This document shows, in pieces, positions 23,778 to 28,752 of a DNA stretch of 29,284 nt. This DNA is from CAZRUA01 sp964603125. GTDB taxonomy: Bacteria; Bacteroidota; Bacteroidia; B-17B0; Aurantibacillaceae. The stretch covers positions 1 to 29,284 of the forward strand of contig CAZRUA010000041.1 in the NCBI GenBank assembly GCA_964603125.1, given 5' to 3'. The notes below the pieces were generated by a model. The model made no database searches. It saw only the letters and a program-made list of their open reading frames with translations, and had not been told where the DNA came from. The translations under genes were made by a program, and so were the position numbers. Each line of letters starts with the position of its first letter. Position 1 is the stretch's first letter.

Positions 23778-23864
23778 GGAGAAATAATCGAGCAGGGCTC
23801 GAACTTGTTTGCTAAACAATGTGTCCGCCTAATGGTGGTTGAGTGTCGGGAACTCATTTCTCCG
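23778..23864 (+). tRNA. tRNA-Ser(GCU)
   Basis: Acceptor GGAGAAA/TTTCTCC, discriminator G. Anticodon loop TTGCTAA gives GCU, with one mismatch in its stem. A long variable arm CCGCC/GGTGG marks the Ser class. The T stem TGAGT/ACTCA is perfect, but the loop is GTCGGGA instead of TTCRANY. It starts 6 bases after the Leu gene. Confidence 0.7.
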
Positions 23865-23868
23865 CAAA

Positions 23869-23951
23869 GGAAGATAGCGACCAGTGGTGGTCAGGCAGAC
23901 TTGAAATCTGCAGCGGTCTGAAAGGACAGGGTTCGACTCCTATATCTTCCG
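23869..23951 (+). tRNA. tRNA-Ser(UGA)
   Basis: Acceptor GGAAGAT/ATCTTCC, discriminator G. Anticodon arm GCAGA-CTTGAAA-TCTGC gives UGA. A long variable arm with GGTC/GGAC is present. The T loop TTCGACT is normal, but the T stem has two mismatches. It starts 4 bases after Ser(GCU). Confidence 0.8.
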
Positions 23952-23982
23952 CAAGTATTAAATTAAAATTGTTCTTTAAACA

Positions 23983-24055
23983 CGATTTATAGTATAATGG
24001 ATAACACACCCGATTACGACTCGGGAGACTTAAGGTTCGAGTCCTTATAAATCGA
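23983..24055 (+). tRNA. tRNA-Arg(ACG)
   Basis: Acceptor CGATTTA/TAAATCG, anticodon arm CCCGA-TTACGAC-TCGGG (anticodon ACG, read as ICG after editing), T arm TAAGG-TTCGAGT-CCTTA. The D stem is weak, with two mismatches. Confidence 0.85.
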
Positions 24056-24060
24056 CGAAA

Positions 24061-24134
24061 TGAGATATAGCTCAACAGGTAAGAGCAGGTGCCTTATACG
24101 CACAAGGCTATAGGTTCAAATCCTATTATCTCAA
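24061..24134 (+). tRNA. tRNA-Ile(UAU)
   Basis: Acceptor TGAGATA/TATCTCA, discriminator A, D arm GCTC/GAGC, anticodon loop CTTATAC giving UAU, T arm ATAGG-TTCAAAT-CCTAT. An unmodified-type UAU tRNA reads AUA directly. Most bacteria instead use a lysidine-modified CAU tRNA. Confidence 0.85.
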
Positions 24135-24143
24135 CAAATAAAT

Positions 24144-24216
24144 CGGTCTATAGCTCAGATGGCAGAGCACCGTCCTTTTAAGACGGGAGTCCTTGGTTCG
24201 AATCCAAGTAGGCCGA
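24144..24216 (+). tRNA. tRNA-Lys(UUU)
   Basis: A full cloverleaf: acceptor CGGTCTA/TAGGCCG (one G-T), D arm GCTC/GAGC, anticodon arm CCGTC-CTTTTAA-GACGG, T arm CTTGG-TTCGAAT-CCAAG, discriminator A. This is the best-preserved tRNA of the array. Confidence 0.93.
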
Positions 24217-24226
24217 CAAATAAAAA

Positions 24227-24299
24227 CGGGATGTATTTCAATTGGTAGAATACGTGTTCTGGAAACATGAGGTTGCAGGTTCGAGTCCTGCCATCCCGA
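24227..24299 (+). tRNA. tRNA-Pro(UGG) with altered anticodon loop
   Basis: Acceptor CGGGATG/CATCCCG and T arm GCAGG-TTCGAGT-CCTGC are typical of bacterial Pro tRNA. Anticodon arm CGTGT-TCTGGAA-ACATG gives UGG, but position 33 is C instead of U and position 37 is A instead of G. The D stem has one mismatch. Confidence 0.75.
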
Positions 24300-24304
24300 C
24301 GAAT

Positions 24305-24377
24305 GGTGAAATTAGTGTAATGGCAAACACAAAAGCCTGTGAAGCTTTTAATACAGGTTCGATTCCCTTATTTCACC
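24305..24377 (+). tRNA. tRNA-His(GUG)
   Basis: The extra 5' G (-1) at 24305 faces C73 at 24377, the His identity pair. Anticodon arm AAAGC-CTGTGAA-GCTTT gives GUG. The T loop TTCGATT is normal but the T stem has two mismatches. Confidence 0.82.
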
Positions 24378-24381
24378 CATT

Positions 24382-24454
24382 GGACAAGTAGCAAACGTGG
24401 TGTATGCGCTGGACTGAAAATCCAGAGAAAGTGGTTCAACCCCACTCTTGTCCA
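24382..24454 (+). tRNA. tRNA-Phe(GAA)
   Basis: Acceptor GGACAAG/CTTGTCC, discriminator A, anticodon arm CTGGA-CTGAAAA-TCCAG, T arm AGTGG-TTCAACC-CCACT. It starts 4 bases after His. Confidence 0.88.
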
Positions 24455-24521
24455 CAAAAATTATTAGTAAAGCAAAAGCTATCTGGCTAAAAAAGAGATA
24501 GTAAATAATTAAAACAAAAAA

Positions 24522-24857
24522 ATGAAAACAACTTTCGAATTCAGAAAAAAGTTTTTAGAAGGTAGAGATGATTCAGGAAGATTCATTGTAACATCATACC
24601 GAACTGGTAAGACGTATTTTATCGAACCTATTGGCCCTGATAGAGCCGCTGATTGGGGAAGTTACAATCCTTCAACAGGAAACATCGAAAACAAAAAAGG
24701 TTTTGATAAACATAGAGGTGCAATTGATGAAAAAGATTCTCTAATTACGAAGGAAAATGGATTCCTTGATATTAGATATTCGGGAGTAGGAGGATCACCT
24801 TTTAGTGTAATTGAAAAAATGGATGCTCAGTATCCCAACATCAATAAAATTCACTAA
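24522..24857 (+). CDS. 111-residue protein of unknown function inside the tRNA array
   Basis: A soluble, charged protein starting M-K-T-T-F-E-F-R-K-K-F with no signal peptide or membrane segment. It includes short stretches G-K-T-Y-F-I-E-P-I-G and D-W-G-S-Y-N-P and a Gly-rich G-V-G-G-S near residue 88. I do not recognise the family. It sits between tRNA-Phe and tRNA-Tyr on the same strand and is probably transcribed with the array. A role with tRNAs or the ligases is plausible only by position. Confidence 0.65.
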   Translation: MKTTFEFRKKFLEGRDDSGRFIVTSYRTGKTYFIEPIGPDRAADWGSYNPSTGNIENKKGFDKHRGAIDEKDSLITKENGFLDIRYSGVGGSPFSVIEKMDAQYPNINKIH

Positions 24858-24876
24858 TGATACTTCTAAAAATAAA

Positions 24877-24901
24877 GCGGAATTTGAAAAATTAATTCCG
24901 C
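24877..24901 (+). repeat. Hairpin GCGGAATT/AATTCCGC
   Basis: A perfect 8-bp stem with 9-base loop, 4 bases before tRNA-Tyr and without a T-run. It may be a processing signal at the mRNA/tRNA boundary. Confidence 0.6.
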
Positions 24902-24905
24902 AATT

Positions 24906-24989
24906 GGGAATGCGCTAACGATGGTGAGTTAGACTGGTCTGTAACACCAGGGTCATTTGACTTAATAGGTTCGAATCCTATCATTCCCA
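24906..24989 (+). tRNA. tRNA-Tyr(GUA)
   Basis: Acceptor GGGAATG/CATTCCC, discriminator A, anticodon arm CTGGT-CTGTAAC-ACCAG giving GUA, long variable arm, T arm ATAGG-TTCGAAT-CCTAT. Position 8 is C rather than the near-universal U. Confidence 0.87.
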
Positions 24990-25034
24990 CAACAATTATC
25001 GTTTCAAGCCGAAATTGTTATATAGTTCTTTGAT

Positions 25035-26039
25035 TTAATAGTTTTTCAATGCGTCTTTAAATCGCTCTTGCATTTTAAGGCTTAATCTTCTTGGACTTAG
25101 CACTTTTACATGCTCACCATAACCGAGCAGTTCTCGTTCTAACTCAAAGTTCCAAATAACTTTAATAGAAAAGATTGTTCCATCATCTTCTTCTTTTAAT
25201 ACTTCTTGGGAAACGTGGAGTGGTTTTGTAATAATATATGGTGCATGTTCTTTAACAAACTTAAGCACTATGGTTTGGGCTCTTTGATTAATGTTTTTAG
25301 TTACTCCAATTGTATCGGCGTAATAATCATTAACATTAAAGTCAGGCTTTACATACTTCTCTGAGTTTAATTCCTGAATATTGAGTATTCTATCCAGAGC
25401 AAGATTCATAATCGTTTTATTCTTTCGAGTTGCACCAAGAATAAACCATCTATTACGATACTCTTTAAGCAAATACGGATAAAAAATAATTTGCTGAGGA
25501 ATACGAGCTTTAAAAGATTGATAAGAAATTTCAAGCGTTTTTTTGCTAATAATTGCCTTATGCAAAATATCGATATACTTTAAACCTTTCACGAGCACAT
25601 TCTTTTCAAACTCAATATAGGATTTACCTTTATGGCTTTGTTTGTAGAGTTTATCTTCAAGTCGAGTTACCATTCCGTTAAGCTCCTCAAAAAAACCAAA
25701 TGCTTTAAACTGCTTTAAAACATCAACTACTTCATTCAAAGTATTCATGTCTTGTTGAGTTAAAGGATTATTTGTGATACTGTAGTCTTTCTCGGCGTAA
25801 CTATAATACTTTTTATCACTTACAATAATTGGCGCATTGTACCCAAGCTTTTCGCTTCGCATATTATAAATATCGAGTTGTAAAGTTCGTCGACTAACGC
25901 CAGTAGTAATTCCTTCGTATTCATAAAGCGCATCAGAGCAAGCTTCCATAAGATCTTCTAATGTCCATTTACGAAAACGGTTTTGCAAACAGTTATCAAT
26001 TGTTTTATAACGAATAAGGGCTAATTTGTTTATTGACAT
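25035..26039 (-). CDS. WYL-domain transcriptional regulator
   Basis: A 334-residue regulator with an N-terminal winged helix (about 1-60; V-S-R-R-T-L-Q-L-D-I is the recognition-helix region). A WYL domain follows (about 155-235; S-Y-Q-S-F and Y-P-Y-L-L-K-E-Y-R-N-R-W-F-I-L-G), then a WCX-like C-terminus ending G-Y-G-E-H-V-K-V-L-S-P. WYL proteins often sense nucleic acids or nucleotides and control defence or DNA/RNA damage genes. It is divergent from the small S24/S26-like gene, and matching operator sites lie at both promoters. It is a candidate regulator for the island. Confidence 0.88.
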   Translation of the reverse strand: MSINKLALIRYKTIDNCLQNRFRKWTLEDLMEACSDALYEYEGITTGVSRRTLQLDIYNMRSEKLGYNAPIIVSDKKYYSYAEKDYSITNNPLTQQDMNTLNEVVDVLKQFKAFGFFEELNGMVTRLEDKLYKQSHKGKSYIEFEKNVLVKGLKYIDILHKAIISKKTLEISYQSFKARIPQQIIFYPYLLKEYRNRWFILGATRKNKTIMNLALDRILNIQELNSEKYVKPDFNVNDYYADTIGVTKNINQRAQTIVLKFVKEHAPYIITKPLHVSQEVLKEEDDGTIFSIKVIWNFELERELLGYGEHVKVLSPRRLSLKMQERFKDALKNY

Positions 26040-26062
26040 GATTTCGAATTGAGAATGATAAC

Positions 26063-26070
26063 CAAAAATA
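26063..26070 (-). promoter_or_regulatory. -7 box (TATTTTTG, minus strand) of the WYL gene
   Basis: CAAAAATA on the plus strand reads TATTTTTG on the minus strand, 24 bases before the WYL start codon. The operator copy at 26092-26099 lies about 22 bases upstream, where the -33 region would be. Confidence 0.55.
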
Positions 26071-26091
26071 CAAAAATCAACGCAATGTAAA

Positions 26092-26099
26092 TGCGCAGT
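26092..26099 (+). promoter_or_regulatory. Putative WYL operator, site 1 (TGCGCAGT)
   Basis: TGCGCAGT here and its exact inverse ACTGCGCA at 26190-26197 are the two arms of an inverted repeat about 98 bases apart. Each falls in one of the two divergent promoters. Confidence 0.5.
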
Positions 26100-26111
26100 T
26101 CAAATAATTCT

Positions 26112-26142
26112 GAAATGAAATAAAATTAATTCCTTTCATTTC
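26112..26142. repeat. Inverted repeat GAAATGAAA/TTTCATTTC
   Basis: A perfect 9-bp inverted repeat with 13-base spacer in the middle of the divergent region. It could be a second regulator site. Confidence 0.5.
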
Positions 26143-26186
26143 CAGTCAATTATCAAAATATGTAAAGAATTCATTTACTACGCAAA

Positions 26187-26214
26187 TTGACTGCGCACTT
26201 CTTTAATTCCTTTG
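26187..26214 (+). promoter_or_regulatory. Promoter of the small S24/S26-like gene with operator site 2
   Basis: TTG (26187-26189), a 17-base spacer and TTCCTTTG (26207-26214, one base off TAnnTTTG). ACTGCGCA (26190-26197) lies between the boxes. Confidence 0.5.
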
Positions 26215-26247
26215 TATCCATATAAAAACAAAAAATGAAATCGACAT

Positions 26248-26565
26248 ATGAATAAATATATAAGATTAAAAGAAGAGTTAGAAAAAATAGGAATAGGTAA
26301 AATGAAATGCTTTGGAAACTCAATGCTTCCAATTTTAAAAAGCGGCTCATTGCTAACCTTTAAAAAAGAAAATGATTACAAAGTAAATGATATTGTGTTT
26401 TGTAAAGTGAAAGGGAGATTCATCGATGCGCACCTAATTACAAAGATTGATGCAAACAGAGGGTATCTGATAGCAAACAATCATGGTTATGAAAATGGTT
26501 GGACAAAAATAATATATGGAAAAGCCGTATACAGTGAATTTAAGAATGAAAGTAAAAAACTATAA
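26248..26565 (+). CDS. Small S24/S26-type peptidase-like protein
   Basis: A 105-residue protein. G-N-S-M-L-P near residue 24 matches the catalytic-serine motif (G-x-S-M-x-P) of LexA/UmuD/signal peptidases. V-N-D-I-V-F-C-K-V-K-G and D-A-H-L-I-T-K-I follow, where the family usually has H-R-I. It has neither a membrane anchor nor a DNA-binding domain, so it is a bare catalytic-fold protein. It is divergent from the WYL gene and precedes the tRNA-like block. An ATG at 26235 opens a six-codon ORF that overlaps this start. The substrate is unknown; the WYL protein is one candidate. Confidence 0.7.
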   Translation: MNKYIRLKEELEKIGIGKMKCFGNSMLPILKSGSLLTFKKENDYKVNDIVFCKVKGRFIDAHLITKIDANRGYLIANNHGYENGWTKIIYGKAVYSEFKNESKKL

Positions 26566-26574
26566 TTGACAAAA

Positions 26575-26623
26575 GCTCATCCGCCGCGATGGAGTTGAGC
26601 ACCTGCCGATTTTAGAATCGGCA
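26575..26623 (+). tRNA. tRNA-like D and anticodon arms, expanded loops (degenerate)
   Basis: GCTCA...TGAGC (26575-26600) looks like a D arm with a 10-12 base insertion before the GG. The next hairpin TGCCGAT-TTTAGA-ATCGGCA (26604-26623) carries TTTTAGAA in an 8-base anticodon-type loop, which would place UAG. No T arm or acceptor pairing was found. A palindrome copy follows at 26642. Confidence 0.35.
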
Positions 26624-26641
26624 TTAATCGGAAGGAAGTAG

Positions 26642-26659
26642 TCCCTATAGCTATCGGGA
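26642..26659. repeat. Imperfect palindrome TCCCTATAGCTATCGGGA
   Basis: A third copy of the 18-base palindrome, with one change that breaks one pair. It stands where the T arm of the preceding tRNA-like element would be. Confidence 0.75.
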
Positions 26660-26701
26660 GAATAATATATTAACAATTGGTTAGCCAAATATGGCGCACC
26701 A

Positions 26702-26827
26702 GATAGATGTAAAATTGTTGCTATGCTCTTGTTAAAGCGTAGTTAGTATAAGGAGTGGTTAAAGGCCACAGCTCGATAACAATAAGGGCAAAGTTTGTAA
26801 AAGCCTATACGTTACATAGCATCTATC
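26702..26827 (+). ncRNA. Structured RNA closed by an 8-bp helix, with anticodon-like hairpin
   Basis: GATAGATG (26702-26709) pairs with CATCTATC (26820-26827). Inside, ATTGTT (26714-26719)/AACAAT (26778-26783) encloses a hairpin CTATGCT-cttgttaa-AGCGTAG (26721-26742), whose 8-base loop holds GTT, and a hairpin GTGG-ttaaagg-CCAC (26755-26769). It lacks a T loop. It may be a remodelled tRNA or another RNA class. Confidence 0.4.
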
Positions 26828-26835
26828 AAAGTACT

Positions 26836-26868
26836 GGTTTAATAAATGGAATAAATCCCATTGAAACC
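26836..26868 (+). repeat. Nested hairpin GGTTT/AAACC with AATGG/CCATT
   Basis: GGTTT (26836-26840) pairs with AAACC (26864-26868), with a second helix AATGG/CCATT inside. It lies just before tRNA-Trp. Confidence 0.45.
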
Positions 26869-26873
26869 TAAAA

Positions 26874-26942
26874 ACATTTCAGGCTATGGCAGCCAATTGC
26901 TCTCCAAAAGCAAAGGACAACGTTCGATTCGTTGGAAATGTG
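26874..26942 (+). tRNA. tRNA-Trp(CCA) with short D arm and encoded 3' CCA
   Basis: Acceptor ACATTTC/GAAATGT is perfect, discriminator G (Trp identity), followed by CCA at 26943-26945. Anticodon arm TTGCT-CTCCAAA-AGCAA, T arm CAACG-TTCGATT-CGTTG. The D arm is only GGCT-atggc-AGCC and position 8 is A. Length is 69 bases. Confidence 0.8.
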
Positions 26943-26947
26943 CCAAT

Positions 26948-27008
26948 AGAATAATAGCAGCTAGGGCAAAGCCTTGTTTAAAACGTAGGAAATTCCCGTT
27001 ATTATTCT
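26948..27008 (+). ncRNA. Small tRNA-like RNA closed by a 9-bp helix
   Basis: AGAATAATA (26948-26956) pairs perfectly with TATTATTCT (27000-27008). The 43-base interior holds GGGCAAAGCC and GTTTAAAACG motifs that recur in the neighbouring elements. It is too short for a full cloverleaf. Confidence 0.4.
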
Positions 27009-27054
27009 AAAAACTTAAAACATTGTTCATTGAAAAACAAAATACTGTTCGGAA

Positions 27055-27226
27055 GAACAAAAAATCTTCCTCGTGCCAGAGGAAGCGCGATACATAAACA
27101 AAACAATGCCTTGTTGTGGGTTTAAAACGCCCCATAGTATTGTACCAGTAGGAATCAATATACTGCAGCGCCATGTTTAGGGTATTGCTCATGTTGGGGT
27201 CAAGGGTTCAATTCCCTTTTTGTTCA
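27055..27226 (+). tRNA. Interrupted tRNA-Met(CAU)-like gene
   Basis: Acceptor GAACAAA (27055-27061) pairs perfectly with TTTGTTC (27219-27225), discriminator A. The T arm AAGGG-TTCAATT-CCCTT is perfect. CTCATGT (27188-27194) followed by TGGGG gives a CAU anticodon half, and its 5' stem partner CCCCA lies at 27130-27134. A D-like hairpin CTTCCTC/GAGGAAG is at 27066-27085. Two extra stretches, 27086-27129 and 27135-27187, separate the parts. Confidence 0.45.
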
Positions 27227-27229
27227 CAA

Positions 27230-27293
27230 GGACAAATAGCTCAGTTGGTTAGAGCACAACGCTTAGGTTACGGGTTCGAGTCCCGTCACGATT
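27230..27293 (+). pseudogene. tRNA gene lacking most of the anticodon arm
   Basis: The 5' strand GGACAAA, TA, a perfect D arm GCTC...GAGC with GTTGG, and a perfect T arm ACGGG-TTCGAGT-CCCGT are present. Between them only CAACGCTT plus a variable loop AGGTT remain, so bases from about position 34 or 35 to 43 are missing. The acceptor 3' strand does not match either. Confidence 0.6.
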
Positions 27294-27295
27294 TC

Positions 27296-27387
27296 GCTCG
27301 TGTAACTCAATGGTAGAGTAATGGACTGAAAATCCATGCGTAGAAGTTGACTTACTTCTTTAAAAATAGGTCACCAAAGAATGAGCA
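27296..27387 (+). tRNA. tRNA-Phe(GAA)-like gene with hairpin in place of the T arm
   Basis: Acceptor GCTCGTG pairs at six of seven positions with AATGAGC (27380-27386), discriminator A. D arm ACTC/GAGT and anticodon arm ATGGA-CTGAAAA-TCCAT are perfect. The T arm is replaced by AGAAGT-tgactt-ACTTCT (27342-27359) and an unpaired stretch. Confidence 0.45.
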
Positions 27388-27610
27388 AATCATTTCAGTC
27401 AAATTACTAAATGTAAAATGACAGTTGGATTTTTGTCAGGATAGGCAGATACCGTTTTCACAAAGGTTTTGCTTTTTAGGCGTAGTAAACAATTACTTCT
27501 AAAAACCACTATTGGAGGTGCAAACTTAAGCTAAATCTTCACCAAAATTTGATGAAGTGCTTTGCAAGTTCTTTAAATAGAATTAAAAACAAAACATAAA
27601 AACAAATAAA
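27388..27610 (+). other. Structured leader region before the slipin gene
   Basis: No gene is seen. Short stems present are TGACA/TGTCA near 27420-27438, TTTTTAG/CTAAAAA near 27475-27506 and CTTCA/TGAAG near 27538-27557. I see no strong terminator and no convincing leader ORF, unlike upstream in the island. Confidence 0.4.
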
Positions 27611-28714
27611 ATGATACAAAGAGTAAAAGTTGATGCCTGGAAAAAAGGCTTGGTAATTAAAAACAACAATTTAATTGATGTTTTAAGTGAAGGTACATAC
27701 TGGTTATCTGCAAGTGTAGCTGTAATTAATTATGATATGGCTAAACCATTTGTTGCGCCAATTAACCTTAACATTTTGATGAAAAATCAAAAATTTGCAG
27801 ATGCGGTTAAAATAGTAAACGTAGCCGACAATGAAATAGCATTGCGCTATGAAGGAGATACATTTGTTGAAGTATTAACCCAAGGTAAATACCTCTATTG
27901 GGAAGGTTTGGTAGAACACAAAATAATTGCAATTGACTTGAGTGTTGTGGATATTGATGTTGGCATAGATAAAGCAATACTTACACGTAAAGAGCTTGCT
28001 CCATACATACGCACTTTTGTTATAGAACCTAATGAAAAAGCAATTGTTTATATTGATGGTAAGTTCAACAAAATTGTTGAAGCAGGTTCTTACAGCTATT
28101 GGAAAAACAATACTAACATAGCCATAACAAAAGTTGAAACACGAACCATGCAAATGGAAGTTGCTGGTCAAGAAATACTGACAAAAGATAAGGCCGTAAT
28201 ACGACTAAACTTTTACTTGCAATACAATGTTGTTGACGCTGTTAAAGCAATTTTAAACAACAAGGAGTACGAAAAACAATTGTATGTTTTAATACAGCTT
28301 GCTTTACGTGAATTTGTTGGTTCCATGACCTTAGATGAGCTTTTAGAGAAAAAAGAAAATGTATCTGATTACATATTGGATTCAACTGCTCGAAAAGTTT
28401 CATACTTGGGTGTATTAATAAAAGGTTGTGGTATACGTGATATTATTTTACCTGGTGATATGAAGGAAATAATGAATCAAGTATTGATTGCAGAGAAAAA
28501 AGCCCAAGCTAACACAATTATGCGTCGTGAGGAAACTGCCTCAACACGTAGCTTGCTAAATACTGCAAAGCTAATGGAAGACAATGCGATGTTGTTTAAG
28601 TTAAAAGAAATGGAATATGTAGAAAAGATTGCAGAGAAGATAAATACTATTTCATTATCAGGTGGTTCACAAATTGTGGATCAGCTAAAACAAATATTTG
28701 TCTCTAATAAATAG
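27611..28714 (+). CDS. Slipin (SPFH/prohibitin-domain protein)
   Basis: A 367-residue protein with a double N-terminal part (about 1-130) and an SPFH domain (about 140-290; V-A-G-Q-E-I-L-T-K-D-K-A-V-I-R-L and G-V-L-I-K-G-C-G-I-R-D-I). It continues into the helical tail L-P-G-D-M-K-E-I-M-N-Q-V-L-I-A-E-K-K-A-Q-A-N typical of slipins. No N-terminal membrane segment is evident. Slipins of this type are known neighbours of rtcB/rtcA in bacterial RNA-repair operons, though their role there is unclear. Here it sits between the tRNA-like block and tRNA-Gln. Confidence 0.88.
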   Translation: MIQRVKVDAWKKGLVIKNNNLIDVLSEGTYWLSASVAVINYDMAKPFVAPINLNILMKNQKFADAVKIVNVADNEIALRYEGDTFVEVLTQGKYLYWEGLVEHKIIAIDLSVVDIDVGIDKAILTRKELAPYIRTFVIEPNEKAIVYIDGKFNKIVEAGSYSYWKNNTNIAITKVETRTMQMEVAGQEILTKDKAVIRLNFYLQYNVVDAVKAILNNKEYEKQLYVLIQLALREFVGSMTLDELLEKKENVSDYILDSTARKVSYLGVLIKGCGIRDIILPGDMKEIMNQVLIAEKKAQANTIMRREETASTRSLLNTAKLMEDNAMLFKLKEMEYVEKIAEKINTISLSGGSQIVDQLKQIFVSNK

Positions 28715-28720
28715 ATAAAA

Positions 28721-28746
28721 CCCTCATTTCAATTTGGAAGTGAGGG
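28721..28746 (+). terminator. Hairpin after the slipin gene
   Basis: CCCTCA/TGAGGG extended by TTTC/GAAG around a 6-base loop, seven bases after the stop codon. There is no T-run and tRNA-Gln begins 7 bases later, so it may be a processing signal rather than a terminator. Confidence 0.5.
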
Positions 28747-28752
28747 ATAAAA

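Noticed and set aside
24227..24299. tRNA-Ser(GGA) or tRNA-Gln(CUG) reading of the Pro gene
   Set aside because: Both need an anticodon stem with two or more mismatches, and Ser would need a long variable arm. The acceptor and T arm are those of Pro.
27007..27192. 61-residue minus-strand ORF in the tRNA-like block
   Set aside because: It overlaps the acceptor, D-like hairpin and anticodon stem of the Met-like element and shows no protein family character.
26566..27610. Group I or group II intron in the tRNA-like block
   Set aside because: The extra stretches in the Met-like gene are under 60 bases each and I found no group I P7/P3-type core or group II domain V.
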